Below, piece after piece: positions 13,582 through 14,916 of a stretch of DNA of 14,916 nucleotides. The translations under genes were made by a program, and so were the position numbers. The DNA is taken from the NCBI GenBank assembly GCA_965549355.1, contig CBEVGD010000039.1, positions 1-14,916 of the forward strand. The letters are read 5' to 3'. The stretch's first letter is position 1, and each line of letters opens with the position of its first letter. Source of the DNA: M55B120 sp965549355. Its GTDB lineage: Bacteria; Actinomycetota; Humimicrobiia; Humimicrobiales; Humimicrobiaceae. The notes beneath the pieces are model-generated. The model was not told the origin of the DNA, did not search any database, and saw only the letters and a list, made by a program, of their open reading frames with translations.

Positions 13582-13605
13582 TATCAATATATAAGGTTAT
13601 TGATA
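13582..13605 (+). repeat. 8-bp inverted repeat in the gatB-pfk gap
   Basis: TATCAATA (13582-13589) and TATTGATA (13598-13605) are perfect complements separated by 8 bases. There is no T-tract. It could be an operator site or a weak mRNA hairpin between gatB and the PFK gene. Confidence 0.35.
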
Positions 13606-13647
13606 GATCAACAAAAAGATTAAGAGAAGAGAAAGGGGAATGTTTAA

Positions 13648-14673
13648 ATGGCAAAGAGGATAGGAGTACTAAGCGGAGGCGGAGATTCATCTGCAATAAA
13701 TGCCACATTGAGGGCAATATACCTTAAGGCAGCCAGTCTGGGCCATGAGGTCATAGCTATAAAAGATGGCTGGAAGGGCCTTGTCGAGGGTATCTCTGAG
13801 GTGCTTACAAGAGAAAAGGTATCAGGGATATTAACTGAAGGCGGCATTATAATAGGTACATCAAGGACAAATCCATTCAAGATGGACGGTGCCGTTGAAA
13901 AGGTAAAAGAGAATATAAAGAAGTTAGAGCTTGATGCAATAATAACTATTGGCGGAGATGATACAAATGGAGTCATCACGAAGCTTACCGGCCAGGTAAA
14001 AGGTGTGGGAATCCCACAGACGATAGATAATGATATTGCATATACAGATTTTTCTGTAGGATATGCGACTGCTGTTGAATTGGTGACAGACTGTATTGAT
14101 AAGCTTCATACTACTGCTTTTTCACATCACAGGGTAATGGTGATAGAAGTAATGGGAAGGGACGCAGGCTTTCTTGCACTGGATTCCGGCATAGCCGGCG
14201 GAGCGGATATAATACTTGTTCCTGAAGTGCCCTATGATTATGATGATATAGTAAAGGTAATTGAAGAGAGAAAAGAGAACGGTAAAGACTTTACAGTTGT
14301 CGTGGTTTCAGAGGGTGCAAAACCTGCTGATGGCGGGGACAAGATAACAAAATCTGGAAAGATAGACAGCTTCGGACATGTTCAGCTTGGCGGTATTGGC
14401 GAGGTAATTGCAGAAGAGATTGAGAAGAGGGGTTATGAGACAAGATCCACTAATCTCGGCCATTTGCAGAGGGGCGGCAAGGCATCTGCCTATGACAGGA
14501 TAATCTCAACAAGATTGGGCATAAAAGCAGTGGAGCTTATCGAAGAAGGTAAATTTGGTCAGATGGCAGTATTTAAGGATGGAAAAATAACATCGGTTCC
14601 TCTGGAAAAAGCTATTAATGAAGAAAAGCCCATGGATATGGAGCTATATGAGATGACTAAAATACTTCACTAG
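13648..14673 (+). CDS. pfp: 6-phosphofructokinase, PPi-dependent/mixed-substrate type
   Basis: This 341-residue PFK phosphorylates fructose 6-phosphate at C1. Family motifs are 'GVLSGGGDSSAINA' (6-19), 'GGDDTNG' (102-108), 'PQTIDNDIAYTDFSVGYATAV' (123-143) with catalytic Asp127, 'EVMGRDAGFLAL' (167-178), 'PEVPYD' (192-197), 'SEGAKP' (221-226) and 'HLQRGGKASAYDR'. An Asp after GGD (Asp105) is the hallmark of PPi-using or mixed enzymes; ATP enzymes have Gly there. The second donor-specificity position, normally Lys (PPi) or Gly (ATP) before TIDND, is Gln124, so the phosphoryl donor cannot be assigned. The N-terminal donor loop reads GGDSSAIN instead of GGD-x-PG-x-N. AAAGGGG (13632-13638) precedes ATG 13648. 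It follows gatB by 82 bases and may share its transcript. Confidence 0.88.
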   Translation: MAKRIGVLSGGGDSSAINATLRAIYLKAASLGHEVIAIKDGWKGLVEGISEVLTREKVSGILTEGGIIIGTSRTNPFKMDGAVEKVKENIKKLELDAIITIGGDDTNGVITKLTGQVKGVGIPQTIDNDIAYTDFSVGYATAVELVTDCIDKLHTTAFSHHRVMVIEVMGRDAGFLALDSGIAGGADIILVPEVPYDYDDIVKVIEERKENGKDFTVVVVSEGAKPADGGDKITKSGKIDSFGHVQLGGIGEVIAEEIEKRGYETRSTNLGHLQRGGKASAYDRIISTRLGIKAVELIEEGKFGQMAVFKDGKITSVPLEKAINEEKPMDMELYEMTKILH

Positions 14674-14678
14674 TCTTA

Positions 14679-14716
14679 TCTGTCAACATTGTATCTACAG
14701 ATACAATGTTGACAGA
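14679..14716. repeat. 18-bp perfect palindrome after the PFK gene
   Basis: The arms 14679-14696 and 14699-14716 are perfect complements with only AC between them. No T-tract follows, so it is not a classic intrinsic terminator. It begins 6 bases after the stop codon. It may be a 3'-end stabilising hairpin, a large operator, or an inserted palindromic repeat. Confidence 0.7.
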
Positions 14717-14754
14717 CTAATCAAACAGGTATAGAATTAAAATATAATTTAAGG

Positions 14755-14780
14755 CGGAATATCCATTTTTATGGTTTCCG
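14755..14780. repeat. Small imperfect hairpin
   Basis: CGGAA (14755-14759) pairs with TTCCG (14776-14780), and inside it CCAT pairs with ATGG around TTTT. It directly adjoins the next hairpin at 14783. Confidence 0.4.
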
Positions 14781-14916
14781 TAAAAATGACCCATTAGGGG
14801 TCATTTTATTTGGCGGGACATTTTTTCATTGCAGATCCTTCATAATATTGATTGCTAAGTTATTTTTAATTGGTCGGATAGATTTCAAGAGAGGTCTACT
14901 CCATTATCTTCCAGTA
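14776..14916 (-). mobile_element. Possible end of an IS21-type insertion sequence running off the window
   Basis: Three related short motifs cluster here: GTAAAAATGACCC on the + strand (14780-14792), and AAAATGACCCC (14797-14807) and AAAAAATGTCCCGCC (14813-14827) on the - strand. Repeated A-rich/TGACCC-like motifs of this kind are what I recall from termini of IS21-family elements. On the - strand two frames are open from the window edge, stopping at 14896 (YWKIME) and 14885 (LEDNGVDLS); either could be the tail of a transposase gene, but both are far too short to identify. The outer boundary is not defined. Confidence 0.28.
14783..14807. terminator. Bidirectional-type terminator hairpin
   Basis: AAAATGACCC (14783-14792) pairs with GGGTCATTTT (14798-14807) over the loop ATTAG. 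The A-run on one side and T-run on the other suit termination in both directions. It would end the gat-pfk transcript, and any leftward transcript entering from the right. Confidence 0.55.

Noticed and set aside
13142..13717. Antisense open frame across the gatB end and PFK start
   Set aside because: The hydrophobic, Pro/Ser-rich product has no family features. Two well-supported genes occupy the + strand.
1..14916. CRISPR array, tRNA or rRNA genes
   Set aside because: No regularly spaced repeats and no cloverleaf or rRNA-like sequence were seen on either strand.

Overview
The window looks like a chromosomal segment of an anaerobic Gram-positive (monoderm) bacterium that uses the Wood-Ljungdahl pathway. 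Three signs support this: a reductive activator of corrinoid protein and an AcsE methyltransferase at the left, a surface protein with an LPFTG sortase signal, and the indirect tRNA amidation system GatCAB. The DNA is moderately AT-rich, Ile ATA and Arg AGA/AGG codons are frequent, and all recognised genes are on the + strand. A subsurface actinobacterial-type acetogen or a clostridial-type Bacillota would both fit. The lineage is an inference; no 16S or other taxonomic marker is present.

Layout. 1-4449 is one-carbon metabolism: a GcvH-like lipoyl carrier (72-503) overlapped by a RACo/AcsV-type activator (469-2427); an orphan family-3 solute-binding lipoprotein with its own promoter (2643-3464); then AcsE (3655-4449). 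Together GcvH/RACo/AcsE point to methyl transfer from methyl-tetrahydrofolate to the corrinoid iron-sulfur protein and upkeep of that protein's Co(I) state. The acs genes for CODH/ACS and the corrinoid protein are not in view.

4450-4893 is a 444-base intergenic region and the most unusual part of the window. It holds a promoter that fires directly into a single 10-bp hairpin/terminator (a possible RNA of about 47 nt), then a near-consensus promoter and a structured leader with its own intrinsic terminator. The hairpin loop of the upstream mini-RNA is perfectly complementary over 9 nt (12 with G-U pairs) to a hairpin loop in the leader. This suggests an RNA kissing-loop or attenuation switch controlling the next gene. 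That gene (4894-6972) encodes a sortase-anchored, very acidic surface protein. It has a probable Cys-Gln thioester domain, a CnaB/SpaA-type isopeptide domain and LPFTG, the plan of the Gram-positive covalent-adhesin (TIE) family.

6973-7277 is non-coding, with a strong terminator and a promoter for the housekeeping block: ligA (7278-9362), a CPBP intramembrane protease-like protein (9365-10132), gatC-gatA-gatB (10259-13565) and a PFK of the PPi/mixed-substrate type with an unusual active site (13648-14673). The last 240 bases hold a large perfect palindrome, a terminator and short motifs resembling the end of an IS21-type insertion sequence.
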